A stretch of 64,000 bases of DNA from Bacteroidota bacterium (GTDB lineage: Bacteria > Bacteroidota > Bacteroidia > Flavobacteriales_D > Crocinitomicaceae), in NCBI GenBank assembly GCA_030148165.1, contig JASBTZ010000007.1:558001-622000 (forward strand), in the 5' to 3' direction. Each line of letters begins with the position of its first letter. Position 1 is the first letter of the stretch. A model generated the notes under the pieces. It did no database searches. It worked only from the letters and a program-made list of their open reading frames with translations, and was not told the origin of the DNA. The position numbers and the translations under genes are program-made. Shown here piece by piece: positions 1 through 9,288 of this stretch.

Positions 1-1131
1 CCATTAGTGATCTGGCAAACTGGTTCCGGAACCCAAAGCAACATGAATGTCAATGAGGTGATCGCAAACCGTGCCCACGTCATTGCGGGTAAAAAATTAG
101 GCGAGGGAGATAAAACCCTACAACCAAACGATGATGTGAACAAATCTCAGTCAAGTAATGACACATTCCCGACCGGGATGCATATCGCATGCTATAAAAT
201 GATCGTAGAGGTTACCATTCCCGGAGTAGAACAACTGAGGGATACGTTGAAGTCCAAATCGGAAGCATTTAAAGATGTCGTTAAAATTGGTAGAACACAT
301 TTAATGGACGCAACTCCGTTGACCCTTGGACAAGAATTTTCAGGGTATGTATCTCAACTTGATCATGGACTAAAAGCCTTGAGAAACACATTGGCTCATC
401 TCTCAGAACTTGCATTGGGAGGAACGGCAGTTGGAACTGGATTGAATACACCGAAGGGATATGATGTGCTGGTAGCGAAGAAAATAGCGGAATTTACGGG
501 ACTTCCTTTTATTACTGCTGAAAACAAGTTTGAAGCACTGGCGGCACATGATGCAATTGTTGAAACACATGGAGCATTGAAACAGTTGGCAGTTTCTCTG
601 AATAAAATAGCTAACGACATTCGATTAATGGCATCGGGGCCTCGTTCTGGAATCGGAGAAATTACAATTCCGGCAAATGAACCGGGTTCTTCGATCATGC
701 CGGGTAAGGTTAATCCGACACAGGCAGAAGCAATCACCATGGTATGTGCTCAGGTAATGGGTAACGATGTTGCGATTACAGTAGGAGGAACTCAGGGACA
801 TTATGAACTGAATGTATTCAAACCGGTTATGGCTGCGAATCTTTTGGAGTCAGCGCGATTGATAGGTGATGCCTGTGTATCATTCGATACAAATTGTGCG
901 CAGGGAATAGAACCGAATCAGAAGCGAATTGATGATTTGTTGAATAACTCCTTAATGCTGGTAACGGCCTTGAATACGAAGATCGGATATTACAAGGCAG
1001 CCGAAATTGCTAATACGGCACATCAGAATGGAACAACATTGAGAGAAGAGGCAATCAGACTCGGATACGTTCCCGCAGATGAATACGATAATTGGGTGGA
1101 TCCCAAAAAGATGATCGGTTCACTGGATTAA
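1..1131 (+). CDS. fumC: Class II fumarate hydratase, C-terminal part (5' end outside the window)
   Basis: Catalyses the reversible hydration of fumarate to L-malate in the TCA cycle, in the cytoplasm. The reading frame is open from base 1, so the N-terminal part lies upstream; about 376 residues of a usual ~465 are present. Family landmarks are visible: [14 protein letters not shown] near the left edge, [17 protein letters not shown], and the fumarase/aspartase signature [11 protein letters not shown], whose flexible loop carries the catalytic serine. The GTG at base 7 is an internal Val codon and not the start. The gene ends in front of a strong hairpin terminator and faces a convergent TonB gene. 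Class II rather than aspartase is chosen from the [14 protein letters not shown] stretch and overall resemblance; argininosuccinate lyase is excluded. Confidence 0.97.
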   Translation, partial: PLVIWQTGSGTQSNMNVNEVIANRAHVIAGKKLGEGDKTLQPNDDVNKSQSSNDTFPTGMHIACYKMIVEVTIPGVEQLRDTLKSKSEAFKDVVKIGRTHLMDATPLTLGQEFSGYVSQLDHGLKALRNTLAHLSELALGGTAVGTGLNTPKGYDVLVAKKIAEFTGLPFITAENKFEALAAHDAIVETHGALKQLAVSLNKIANDIRLMASGPRSGIGEITIPANEPGSSIMPGKVNPTQAEAITMVCAQVMGNDVAITVGGTQGHYELNVFKPVMAANLLESARLIGDACVSFDTNCAQGIEPNQKRIDDLLNNSLMLVTALNTKIGYYKAAEIANTAHQNGTTLREEAIRLGYVPADEYDNWVDPKKMIGSLD

Positions 1132-1151
1132 TTGAGCCGGAACAAGATAGA

Positions 1152-1182
1152 AGCGGCTACCTGTAAGGGTAGCCGCTTTTTT
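1152..1182 (+). terminator. Rho-independent terminator of fumC
   Basis: A perfect 10-bp stem, AGCGGCTACC / GGTAGCCGCT, with a 6-nt loop is followed by six T residues. It begins 20 nt after the fumC stop, between fumC and the convergent TonB gene. Confidence 0.93.
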
Positions 1183-1207
1183 GCTATGCAAACTTTTCGT
1201 TAGCCAA

Positions 1208-1918
1208 TTACCCGTCTATTTCAAAAGTAATAGGTAGCCTAATTATTGTTCTCACCGGAGCAAAATCTGCTTCTGCGGGAATCCAATTAGGAAATGACCG
1301 AACGATTCGTTTGGCTTCGCGATCAAGCTCTGGAGTTACGCCCTTTATGATCTTGATGTTGCTGATTGATCCATCCTTTTCAACAATGAACGAGACATAA
1401 ACTGTCCCTTCATCATTTCGAATCATCGAGATCTCAGGATATACCACAACGTTTTGTATGTGTTTAACTCTAGCGGTTGGACCACCAACGTATCTCGCTG
1501 GGACAGGAGGATGTTCCATCACTTCACCTTCAATTATCTTGTTAGTGTATATATCCTCACCTCCAATTTTGAACTTGCCGGGGTCCGCAGTTGGAGTCAC
1601 ATCAGGGGGTGCAAGTGTGCTTTTTGTCTCCTCGATATTCTCATTCGGATTCATTTCGGCTTTCACCATAGGTTCCTCCTGTTGCTGTTTAACAGGTTCA
1701 GGTTTTTGTTTCACCTCCTGCTCCTTCGGCTTTTGTATTTCATGGATTTCAATTTCCACTGGCGAGGAACTCAGTCGTTCTTTGGTTTCTTCGTGGTCGA
1801 TCGGAGATCGATACGTAAATGCGGCCAGGGTAAATGCACCGGCCGTGAGCAATCCGATTTGAATCAGACCCGCTCGATTCTTCTCGAGGTCAAGCCTCGA
1901 GTCTTTTTTTGCGATCAT
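1208..1918 (-). CDS. TonB family energy transducer
   Basis: Periplasm-spanning TonB-type protein, expected to pass proton-motive-force energy from ExbB/ExbD to outer-membrane TonB-dependent transporters. The 236 residues show a short cytoplasmic N-terminus, one membrane anchor at about residues 18-36, a Glu/Lys/Pro/Gln-rich periplasmic linker (roughly 60-110) and a C-terminal TonB domain (about 150-236). That domain has the usual VYPEISM, GTVYVSFIVEKDGSI and PNWIPA-type segments. No exbB or exbD is nearby, so the gene is an orphan here. Bacteroidota carry many TonB paralogues, so the partner receptor cannot be named. The start follows an AT-rich leader and fits a normal length. Confidence 0.9.
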   Translation of the reverse strand: MIAKKDSRLDLEKNRAGLIQIGLLTAGAFTLAAFTYRSPIDHEETKERLSSSPVEIEIHEIQKPKEQEVKQKPEPVKQQQEEPMVKAEMNPNENIEETKSTLAPPDVTPTADPGKFKIGGEDIYTNKIIEGEVMEHPPVPARYVGGPTARVKHIQNVVVYPEISMIRNDEGTVYVSFIVEKDGSISNIKIIKGVTPELDREAKRIVRSFPNWIPAEADFAPVRTIIRLPITFEIDG

Positions 1919-1948
1919 AATTAAAAATTTAATTGTTATGGGCCAAAA

Positions 1949-1965
1949 GGCACAAAAAAAGTGCC
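1949..1965 (-). promoter_or_regulatory. Small inverted repeat in the TonB leader
   Basis: GGCAC and GTGCC flank a seven-A spacer (seven T on the coding strand), 31 nt upstream of the TonB start. It could be a leader hairpin or a binding site. No clear TAnnTTTG element was found close to it. Confidence 0.3.
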
Positions 1966-2130
1966 ATCGGCAGGCATTTGGAAATACCGTTCCAATTATT
2001 GATTAAAGGGTAAGAATCCGGATTTTAAGTGTCGATTGTTAAGCTCGATTATGAACAATGTTATGCGAACATTATCTTTTACCCACTTGTGAAAGATGTA
2101 TGATTTAAACCTTAACTTAGCTGTAGTACG

Positions 2131-2562
2131 ATGGCTAAAGTGAAAAAAACACCGCTTGTAATTGATGATGTCATTTCATTTGATATGATCGGTGTATGCT
2201 CTCATCACAATGATTATAGGTTAGTGTGGGGTATAAATAGCTTAATGGGCATCAGACTGGAGAAGGCAAATGAAGACTTCCAGGTTAGGAACCGGAAAGG
2301 CGAGGTTGTTTCAGCTCACACGAAGTATTCGTATTATGATGTGAATGACCGTTTGGAATATTATTTCGTAAAGAACAAATCGAATGGGGCTTATTTAATT
2401 CCCGAGAAACCATCAATCGATTATTTCTTATTTCTATACGAAAACATTGCAGTGGAACCGGATGAATTTGCCGTTAAATTAAGAGAAGTTCCAAGTATAC
2501 TTGGTGTATATATTCTTGACCCACAAGAGTTAAAATCAGCTGAAGGGCTGGAATTTTATTAA
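2131..2562 (+). CDS. IPExxxVDY family protein
   Basis: A 143-residue protein of unknown function. It carries the motif that names the family, seen here as IPEKPSIDYFLFL at about residues 90-102. The family is restricted to Bacteroidota and commonly sits directly in front of pyruvate kinase, as here: its stop is 3 nt from the pyk start, so the two are almost certainly co-transcribed. No signal peptide or membrane segment is visible, so it should be cytoplasmic. A weak promoter-like TAACTTAG lies just upstream at 2113-2120. The linkage suggests a housekeeping or metabolic role, but function is not known. Confidence 0.85.
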   Translation: MAKVKKTPLVIDDVISFDMIGVCSHHNDYRLVWGINSLMGIRLEKANEDFQVRNRKGEVVSAHTKYSYYDVNDRLEYYFVKNKSNGAYLIPEKPSIDYFLFLYENIAVEPDEFAVKLREVPSILGVYILDPQELKSAEGLEFY

Positions 2563-2565
2563 AAT

Positions 2566-3984
2566 ATGAAACGAACCAAAATAGTTGCGACGATTGGTCC
2601 TGCTTCTGAAAAGAGAGAAGTACTTCTCGCTATGTTTAAAGAAGGATTAAACGTCTGTAGGATCAACTTTTCCCACGGTAGTCATGAAGACGCCGGTAAG
2701 GTTGTGAAGTTGATTCGTGAGTTAAATGATGAAACGGGCCTGAACGTTGCAATTCTGGCTGACCTACAGGGACCAAAGATAAGAACGGGTAAGATGAAAG
2801 ACAATGGTGTTGACCTCGTCGATGGTTCAGAAGTAACGATTACAACAGAAGATGTTCTGGGCACAGCATCGCGTTTTTCAATTAATTATATAGGCTTACC
2901 GAATGATGTGAATGTCGGCGAACATATCCTGCTGGATGACGGAAAGATTAACCTAAAAGTGCTTTCCACAAATGAAAAGGACGAAATAGTAACTGTTGTT
3001 GAACACGGTGGAATCCTTTCTTCCAATAAGGGGGTTAATTTTCCCAATACCAGAATTTCAATGCCTTGCCTGACAGAAAAGGATATGGAAGATCTGAAAT
3101 TTGCTTTAGAGCAAAATGTGGATTGGATTGGATTATCCTTTGTTCGCTCGCCAGATGACATTAAGGAATTGAAGGAAATCATTGCGAAAGAACAAAACAA
3201 AGCAAAAGTCATTGCAAAGATTGAAAAACCTGAAGCTGTCAAGGTTATTGATGCCATCATCGATGAATCAGACGGAATAATGGTTGCCAGAGGCGATCTT
3301 GGTGTGGAGATTCCATATCAGAATGTACCGCTGCTTCAAAAAGATCTGATTCAAAAATGTCGGCGTCATGCTAAGCCGGTAATCGTTGCTACCCAAATGA
3401 TGGAGAGTATGATTACCAATATCACACCGACAAGAGCAGAAGTAAATGATGTGGCAAATGCCGTTTTGGATGGAGCTGATGCTGTAATGCTCTCAGGAGA
3501 AACATCGGTAGGTAAATATCCGGTTGAAGTAATTCAAACAATGTCCAATATTGTAACCGAAGTAGAAAGCGATGAAGGAATTTACAATAAGGAAGAATTG
3601 CCGGAAAAGAACCAGGCGAGATTTATTACGGACTCTATTTGTTTTAATGCCGTTAGGCTATCACAGCGCGTAGAAGCGAAAGCGATCTTGACCATGTCAT
3701 TTTCAGGTTATACCGGATATAAAATTGCTTCACAACGACCGAAAGCTCAAATTTATGTCTTTACGAGTAACAGACAGATTCTAACTCAATTAAACCTGAT
3801 TTGGGGAGTCCATGGATACTACTATGATAAAACGGTTAGCACCGATCATACAATCGCCGATATTAAATTTATCTTAAAACGGAAAGGCCTTTTGATGGAG
3901 GGCGATTTGGTAATTAATATCGCTTCGATGCCGATAGAAGCGCATGGAAATTCTAACATGCTCAAGCTTAGTTATGTTGAGTAA
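2566..3984 (+). CDS. pyk: Pyruvate kinase
   Basis: Converts phosphoenolpyruvate and ADP to pyruvate and ATP, the last step of glycolysis. The 472 residues match the family length. The N-terminus MKRTKIVATIGPAS is typical. CRINFSHG carries a substrate-binding arginine, the catalytic lysine lies in KVIAKIEKPEA, and MVARGDLGVEIP and ATQMMESMI follow in the TIM barrel. The C-terminal allosteric domain is present. The gene is translationally close to the IPExxxVDY gene upstream. No strong terminator was seen after it, only a modest inverted repeat at 4016-4033. Confidence 0.97.
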   Translation: MKRTKIVATIGPASEKREVLLAMFKEGLNVCRINFSHGSHEDAGKVVKLIRELNDETGLNVAILADLQGPKIRTGKMKDNGVDLVDGSEVTITTEDVLGTASRFSINYIGLPNDVNVGEHILLDDGKINLKVLSTNEKDEIVTVVEHGGILSSNKGVNFPNTRISMPCLTEKDMEDLKFALEQNVDWIGLSFVRSPDDIKELKEIIAKEQNKAKVIAKIEKPEAVKVIDAIIDESDGIMVARGDLGVEIPYQNVPLLQKDLIQKCRRHAKPVIVATQMMESMITNITPTRAEVNDVANAVLDGADAVMLSGETSVGKYPVEVIQTMSNIVTEVESDEGIYNKEELPEKNQARFITDSICFNAVRLSQRVEAKAILTMSFSGYTGYKIASQRPKAQIYVFTSNRQILTQLNLIWGVHGYYYDKTVSTDHTIADIKFILKRKGLLMEGDLVINIASMPIEAHGNSNMLKLSYVE

Positions 3985-4021
3985 AATGTGAATAAAGAAC
4001 CAATAATTAACACATTGTGCC

Positions 4022-4052
4022 TTGCATTGCACACATTCTTGGCTTATTTTTG
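4022..4052 (+). promoter_or_regulatory. Promoter for the T9SS cargo / PorP pair
   Basis: TTG at 4022-4024, a 20-nt spacer and TATTTTTG at 4045-4052 match the Bacteroidota sigma-A form TTG-N19..21-TAnnTTTG. Transcription should start near 4059, about 18 nt before the proposed start codon. A TGTGC/GCACA inverted repeat (4016-4033) overlaps the -33 element. Confidence 0.7.
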
Positions 4053-4076
4053 TTATCAATTTTTAAAGACTTCTAA

Positions 4077-5288
4077 GTGCTGATAAGATTTATACTAAGC
4101 ATTTTCGTGTTAACCATTTCCTTTCTCGGGAATTCGCAGTGCGCTGTTGATGTAGTTATCCAGGAAGGTGATACAATTGAAATGTGTGAGAATGCTTTGG
4201 AAACTTTAAATGCTTCTTCTGGTTTTGAAACGTATAATTGGACGGGACCGGTATCAGGAAATAGTCAGAGCATTACACCTACAACTTCTGGACAATATGT
4301 CGTAGCAGCAACGGATGCAGTAGCCTGTGTGTCTACCGACACAATAGAAGTGATTATATATCCTGCACCTGTTGATGCCATTAATTCAACTGAAGGATCT
4401 GTTCTTTGCCCCTCATCACCGGGTACAACCCTTTCTTTATCAGGAAGCTATATATTGTATGATTGGGGTGGAGGAGTTACGTCACCTACATTGTTTGCAA
4501 CCACCGGTGGGACATATAGTGTGACTGTAGCAGATGTAAACGGTTGTGTGAATACGTTTGATTTTACCATTACAGAACCTGAGTTTACGCTGGAAGCATC
4601 ATCGAACATAGCTTGTACAGGAGGATCAATTACATTGACGGCATCAGGCGGGACGAATTATTCGTGGTCAACAGGCGAAACGGGATCCTCAATTGTTGTG
4701 AGTCCGGCAGGTACAACTACTTTTTCGGTTGTCGTAACGAATGGTGCATGTACAGAAACATTAGCTATTCCGGTAACAATGGCTGAAGAAGAGGAGTTTG
4801 AAATGCCTGACACGATCTATATGGAATCCGGAGAAACGGAATTAATTGTTGGTCCTTCAGGTTACCAGGAGTATCTATGGACCCCGTTCACCTACATTAA
4901 TGATCCTTCAAATCAAAATGTTTACGTTACCGCGGGCCAATCGCACACCTTGTATCTGGAGGCTTTGCACCCTGGAGGTTGCACATACGTCGACAGTGTT
5001 GTGATCATAGTGGTACAATTGACGGTTCCGACAGGATTTTCTCCTAATAACGATGAAAAGAACGACACCTTTGTTATTCCTGAATTAAATGAAATGGTCG
5101 GCTCGGTTACTGTATGGAATAGATGGGGAGATATCGTATTTGAATCTGACGCTTATCAAAATAATTGGGATGGTACCTGTCAGGGTATGTTCTGTGTTGA
5201 TAGCGGTGTGGTTCCTGAAGGGACTTATTTTTACCTCATCAAGGTTGAGGAAATTACGAAGAAGGGGTATTTAACGATCAAACAGTAG
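4077..5288 (+). CDS. Secreted protein with Ig-like repeats and T9SS type-B sorting domain
   Basis: A 403-residue exported protein. A hydrophobic signal peptide ending near NSQCA is followed by cysteine-containing Ig/PKD-like repeats (for example TYSVTVADVNGCVNTF and NYSWSTGETGSSI). The gliding-motility-associated C-terminal (CHU_C, type-B sorting) domain covers about residues 315-403: TGFSPNNDEKNDTF, VWNRWGDIVFES, NWDGT, GTYFYLI. It should cross the outer membrane by type IX secretion. It is followed after 2 nt by a PorP/SprF gene, the usual partner of type-B cargos. The start codon is GTG at 4077; no in-frame ATG lies ahead of the signal peptide. Function beyond a surface or adhesin-like role is not known. 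Confidence 0.85.
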   Translation: MLIRFILSIFVLTISFLGNSQCAVDVVIQEGDTIEMCENALETLNASSGFETYNWTGPVSGNSQSITPTTSGQYVVAATDAVACVSTDTIEVIIYPAPVDAINSTEGSVLCPSSPGTTLSLSGSYILYDWGGGVTSPTLFATTGGTYSVTVADVNGCVNTFDFTITEPEFTLEASSNIACTGGSITLTASGGTNYSWSTGETGSSIVVSPAGTTTFSVVVTNGACTETLAIPVTMAEEEEFEMPDTIYMESGETELIVGPSGYQEYLWTPFTYINDPSNQNVYVTAGQSHTLYLEALHPGGCTYVDSVVIIVVQLTVPTGFSPNNDEKNDTFVIPELNEMVGSVTVWNRWGDIVFESDAYQNNWDGTCQGMFCVDSGVVPEGTYFYLIKVEEITKKGYLTIKQ

Positions 5289-5290
5289 CG

Positions 5291-6277
5291 ATGAAAGGAG
5301 GGTTAATTGGCATAATGATTTTAATTAGTGGAATGGCGCTGAGCCAAAGAACTATTCGTTTTGCTCAATTGAACTTTGTACAGGGAATTAATAACCCTGC
5401 GGCAATTGCTGTAGATGGAAAAATCATGGTTGATCTCGTTGGACGTAGCCAGTGGTTTGGATTTGAGGGAGCCCCGAACACCTATGGTCTTAATGCACAG
5501 TACGAAATTGTGGAAGAAATGGCAGTCGGATTGAATGTTTATCACGATCAGATTGGTGTGAATCAGACGACTTCAATCAGAGGTCAATATGCTTACAGAT
5601 TATACCGCTATAACGGAGACGTGGTAGCTTTGGGATTAGGTCTCGGAATAGATAATTTCCTGTCAGATTACGCTAGTACCTTTACGATCACACCGGATGA
5701 CCCCGCGTTTCAATCGAGCTATTACAAAACTGTTTTCAATGCTGCTGTTGGATTGTATTATTATTCACCAAAGTATTACGTAGGCATTTCATCACCTCAT
5801 TTGTTTTATCCAAAAGCATTTACCGGAGGAAAAACGAAACTTTATCCGGAACCACATGTGTATATGTCAGCTGGATTCTATATCGACGCAGGCGAGAACT
5901 TTACACTTAACCCTAATTTGCAGGTTAAATATGTGGAAAGTGCACCTATTGCTGGAGACTTGATCATACGAAACACCTTTTATGGTCGCTTTAGCGTGAT
6001 TGTTGGGTACAGAACGGAGAACTCAATTGTTGCCGGACTGGATGTGCTGATTACACCAATGTGCAGAGCAGGCTATTCCTTTAATTACGACGTTGGCAAG
6101 CTATCACGCGCTAAGGGAATGTCGAACGAATTGTACCTAGGATTTGCATTCCCATATCACAGCGACAGAAGTGACTTTGGAAAGCGTCGTTATGTAAGTA
6201 ATAAAGGCGGATTCCGCAGGGATTACAAACGACAGTATCACCAAAAGCATAAAATCCGTCATAACCGTTATCATTAG
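5291..6277 (+). CDS. PorP/SprF family outer-membrane protein with basic C-terminal tail
   Basis: A 328-residue protein of the PorP/SprF family, beta-barrel outer-membrane proteins tied to type IX secretion and surface retention of type-B cargo. A signal peptide is followed by FAQLNFVQGINNPAAIA, the N-terminal hallmark of the family, then the alternating strands typical of a barrel through about residue 290. The gene starts 2 nt after the stop of the type-B cargo, which strongly suggests a cargo/anchor pair. An oddity is the last ~35 residues, very rich in Arg, Lys and His (KRRYVSNKGGFRRDYKRQ and on), extending past the usual barrel end. Start and length otherwise fit the family. Confidence 0.88.
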   Translation: MKGGLIGIMILISGMALSQRTIRFAQLNFVQGINNPAAIAVDGKIMVDLVGRSQWFGFEGAPNTYGLNAQYEIVEEMAVGLNVYHDQIGVNQTTSIRGQYAYRLYRYNGDVVALGLGLGIDNFLSDYASTFTITPDDPAFQSSYYKTVFNAAVGLYYYSPKYYVGISSPHLFYPKAFTGGKTKLYPEPHVYMSAGFYIDAGENFTLNPNLQVKYVESAPIAGDLIIRNTFYGRFSVIVGYRTENSIVAGLDVLITPMCRAGYSFNYDVGKLSRAKGMSNELYLGFAFPYHSDRSDFGKRRYVSNKGGFRRDYKRQYHQKHKIRHNRYH

Positions 6278-6311
6278 GTCGATTTTTCCTGCTTTCTTTT
6301 TCTAGCAGCTT

Positions 6312-6344
6312 TTGCGCAATTAATTATCTTTCAATGTATATTTG
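6312..6344 (+). promoter_or_regulatory. Promoter of gcvP
   Basis: TTG at 6312-6314 and TATATTTG at 6337-6344 are separated by 22 nt, slightly long for the Bacteroidota consensus. The last four bases of the -7 element form one arm of a perfect inverted repeat, TTTGTG-TTCT-CACAAA (6341-6356), which spans the expected start of transcription. Confidence 0.6.
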
Positions 6345-6368
6345 TGTTCTCACAAAATGCTAAGCTAA

Positions 6369-9227
6369 ATGAAGAATTTCGCGAACAGACACATTGGTCC
6401 GGATCAGAATGAGATCAATGAAATGATGGGAAAGATTGGAGTGAGTTCAGTGGATGAATTAATTGACAAGACAATCCCATCGCATATCAGACTTGAAGGT
6501 GATTTGGATATCGCCCCCGGATTAAGTGAACAAGACTACTTGGAGCACATCGAGAATCTGGGAAATAGAAATAAACTCTACCGAAACTTTATTGGACTTG
6601 GCTACAACGATACAGTTGTTCCTTCGGTTGTGTTGAGAAACATACTTGAAAATCCAGGTTGGTACACGGCGTATACGCCCTATCAGGCGGAAATTTCTCA
6701 GGGTCGATTAGAGGCACTGCTGAATTTTCAAACGATGATTATTGACCTGACGGGACTACCGTTAGCTAATGCATCATTACTGGATGAAGGTACGGCAGCG
6801 GCAGAAGCGATGATCATGTTCTTTAATAGCAGATCGCGAGCTGATGAAAAAGCCGGAGTGAGTAAGTTCTTTATTTCGGAAACGATGTTCCCTCAAACGA
6901 TCGATGTTGTCATTGGTCGCGCAAAAAACCTTGGAATCGAACTTGAAATAGGAAACCCGGAGACCTTTGAAGGTGGAGCGGATTACTTTGGTGCAATGGT
7001 TCAATATCCGGATACGTATGGAAACATCGGTGATTTATCAGGATTTATCAATCGCATGAAACAGACGGAAACAAAAGTAGCCGTGGGTGCCGATATCATG
7101 TCATTGGTATTGTTGAAATCACCGGGATCTCTAGGTGCTGATGTGGTATTTGGTTCATCTCAACGATTTGGGGTTCCCATGGGATATGGTGGTCCACACG
7201 CTGCTTTCTTCGCATCTAAAGAAGACTTTAAAAGACACATTCCGGGCCGTATCATCGGTGTATCGAAAGACGCAGATGAAAACCTGGCTTTGCGAATGGC
7301 ACTCCAAACGCGTGAACAACACATCAAAAGAGATAAAGCAACTTCTAACATATGTACCGCGCAGGCCTTACTTGCTGTAATGGCAAGTATGTATGCTGTC
7401 TATCACGGTGCAGATGGATTAAGAGATATAGCGAATGACTTACATGTAAAAGCTGTAAAGACTGCGACTGGATTGAAAGAAATGGGCTTGAATGTGTCAG
7501 ACAACAATTTCTTTGATACCATTCACATTACGGGAGTAAACCTCGCGAAACTTAAGTCTGAAGCAGAAGCACGTTCTTTGAATTTCAGATACATAGAATC
7601 AAATGAAGTGACTATTAGTTTTGGAGAGAGCCATTCTGATGCGGATCTAAAACTAATCCTGGAAGCATTTGCTGCAGCAGAAGGAAAATCTGCCCCTTCT
7701 TTGGATAATAATGCTACATCAAGCATTGGTGATGGCAACAAAAGAACAGATGAGATATTAACACATCAGACGTTCAACATGTATCATTCGGAAACGAAAA
7801 TGATGCGTTATATGAAGCGTCTGGAGAATAAGGATTTATCATTGGTTCACTCAATGATTCCTCTTGGTTCTTGTACAATGAAGTTGAATGCTGCTTCTGA
7901 ATTGATTCCAATCACGAATCCTAAATTTGCCAACTTGCATCCTTTCGCACCTGTTGATCAGGCAGCGGGTTATTTCGAATTGTTTGACCAATTGGAGAAG
8001 GACCTTTGTGCATGTACAGGTTTTGATGCGGTATCATTACAACCAAATTCAGGAGCTCAGGGAGAATATGCAGGATTGATGGTAATCAAAGCATTCCATG
8101 AAGCAAACGGAGATCATCATCGAACTAAGATCATTATTCCTTCATCGGCGCACGGAACAAACCCGGCTTCGGCAGTAATGGCAGGTTTCGAAGTAGTTGT
8201 TACCGGTTGTGATGAAAATGGAAATATCGATATAGACGAACTTCGCGACAAAGCTGTAGAACTGAAAGATAGCCTTGCCGGAATTATGGTGACCTATCCT
8301 TCAACACATGGTGTTTATGAAGAGGGAATCAAAGAAATCACTTCGATCATTCACGAGAATGGTGGACAGGTATACATGGATGGTGCAAACATGAACGCAC
8401 AGGTTGGATTGACGAACCCGGGGAATATCGGTGCAGACGTCTGCCACTTAAATCTCCACAAAACATTTGCAATTCCGCATGGCGGAGGTGGACCCGGAAT
8501 GGGACCAATTGGAGTTGCCAAACATTTAGCTCCATTTCTTCCTGGAAGTGAATTGATCAAAGCCGGCGGTGAGAAAGCTATTCATGCTGTATCAGCTGCT
8601 CCTTTCGGATCAGCGCTTATCTTATTGATATCTTATGGCTACATTAAAATGTTAGGCGCAGAGGGATTAAAAGCATCTACACAAGTTGCAATCCTGAATG
8701 CTAATTATATAGCTAGCTCGCTGGCTGGACACTACGATGTGCTTTACAAAGGATCAAATGGTACTGTTGCTCATGAAATGATCGTCGATTGTCGTGAATT
8801 CAAAAAAACGGCGGGAGTTGAAGTTGGTGATATTGCTAAACGTCTGATTGATTTCGGATTCCATGCTCCAACCGTTTCTTTCCCGGTAGCAGGCACCTTA
8901 ATGATTGAACCCACAGAGAGTGAGGATAAAGCTGAACTTGATCGTTTCATCGAAGCAATGATTTGCATACGTAAAGAGATAGCTGAAATAGAATCAGGTC
9001 AGGCAGATCCGGAGAATAATACACTTAAAAATGCACCCCACACAGCGGATTGTATAATCAATAAGGAATGGACTTATCCATATTCACCTAAGAAAGCAGC
9101 TTATCCGGTTGATTACCTGAATGAGTGGAAATATTGGGTGCCGGTTCGTCGTGTAGACAACGCATTCGGAGATCGAAACCTCGTATGTGCTTGTCCGGAC
9201 ATCGAATCGTATATGGTTGAAGCGTAG
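6369..9227 (+). CDS. gcvP: Glycine dehydrogenase (decarboxylating), P-protein
   Basis: The P-protein of the glycine cleavage system. It decarboxylates glycine with pyridoxal phosphate and passes the aminomethyl group to the lipoylated H-protein. At 952 residues it is the full-length fused form with both halves. The N-terminal region has ANRHIGPDQNEINEMM and GTAAAEAM, and the C-terminal half holds the PLP lysine, Lys698, in NLHKTFAIPHGGGGPGMG. Its own promoter lies just upstream and a terminator just downstream. No gcvT or gcvH is present in the window, which is common in Bacteroidota. Confidence 0.97.
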   Translation: MKNFANRHIGPDQNEINEMMGKIGVSSVDELIDKTIPSHIRLEGDLDIAPGLSEQDYLEHIENLGNRNKLYRNFIGLGYNDTVVPSVVLRNILENPGWYTAYTPYQAEISQGRLEALLNFQTMIIDLTGLPLANASLLDEGTAAAEAMIMFFNSRSRADEKAGVSKFFISETMFPQTIDVVIGRAKNLGIELEIGNPETFEGGADYFGAMVQYPDTYGNIGDLSGFINRMKQTETKVAVGADIMSLVLLKSPGSLGADVVFGSSQRFGVPMGYGGPHAAFFASKEDFKRHIPGRIIGVSKDADENLALRMALQTREQHIKRDKATSNICTAQALLAVMASMYAVYHGADGLRDIANDLHVKAVKTATGLKEMGLNVSDNNFFDTIHITGVNLAKLKSEAEARSLNFRYIESNEVTISFGESHSDADLKLILEAFAAAEGKSAPSLDNNATSSIGDGNKRTDEILTHQTFNMYHSETKMMRYMKRLENKDLSLVHSMIPLGSCTMKLNAASELIPITNPKFANLHPFAPVDQAAGYFELFDQLEKDLCACTGFDAVSLQPNSGAQGEYAGLMVIKAFHEANGDHHRTKIIIPSSAHGTNPASAVMAGFEVVVTGCDENGNIDIDELRDKAVELKDSLAGIMVTYPSTHGVYEEGIKEITSIIHENGGQVYMDGANMNAQVGLTNPGNIGADVCHLNLHKTFAIPHGGGGPGMGPIGVAKHLAPFLPGSELIKAGGEKAIHAVSAAPFGSALILLISYGYIKMLGAEGLKASTQVAILNANYIASSLAGHYDVLYKGSNGTVAHEMIVDCREFKKTAGVEVGDIAKRLIDFGFHAPTVSFPVAGTLMIEPTESEDKAELDRFIEAMICIRKEIAEIESGQADPENNTLKNAPHTADCIINKEWTYPYSPKKAAYPVDYLNEWKYWVPVRRVDNAFGDRNLVCACPDIESYMVEA

Positions 9228-9245
9228 ACTGATTAGAAAACAGAG

Positions 9246-9276
9246 AAACCCCGATATAAAGTCGGGGTTTTTTTAT
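9246..9276 (+). terminator. Rho-independent terminator of gcvP
   Basis: A 9-bp perfect stem, AAACCCCGA / TCGGGGTTT, with a 7-nt loop is followed by a T run. It sits 18 nt after the gcvP stop and immediately before the cupin gene. Confidence 0.92.
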
Positions 9277-9288
9277 CTTTATACGATA

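Noticed and set aside
396-740. Open frame on the minus strand inside fumC
   Set aside because: It is antisense to the most conserved part of fumarase and encodes no recognisable protein.
1454-1924. Two long plus-strand frames antisense to the TonB gene
   Set aside because: They arise from the repetitive Pro/Glu/Lys-rich linker codons of TonB and have a low-complexity product.
6278-6368. Glycine riboswitch before gcvP
   Set aside because: The leader is too short (under 20 nt from the predicted start) to hold the aptamer.
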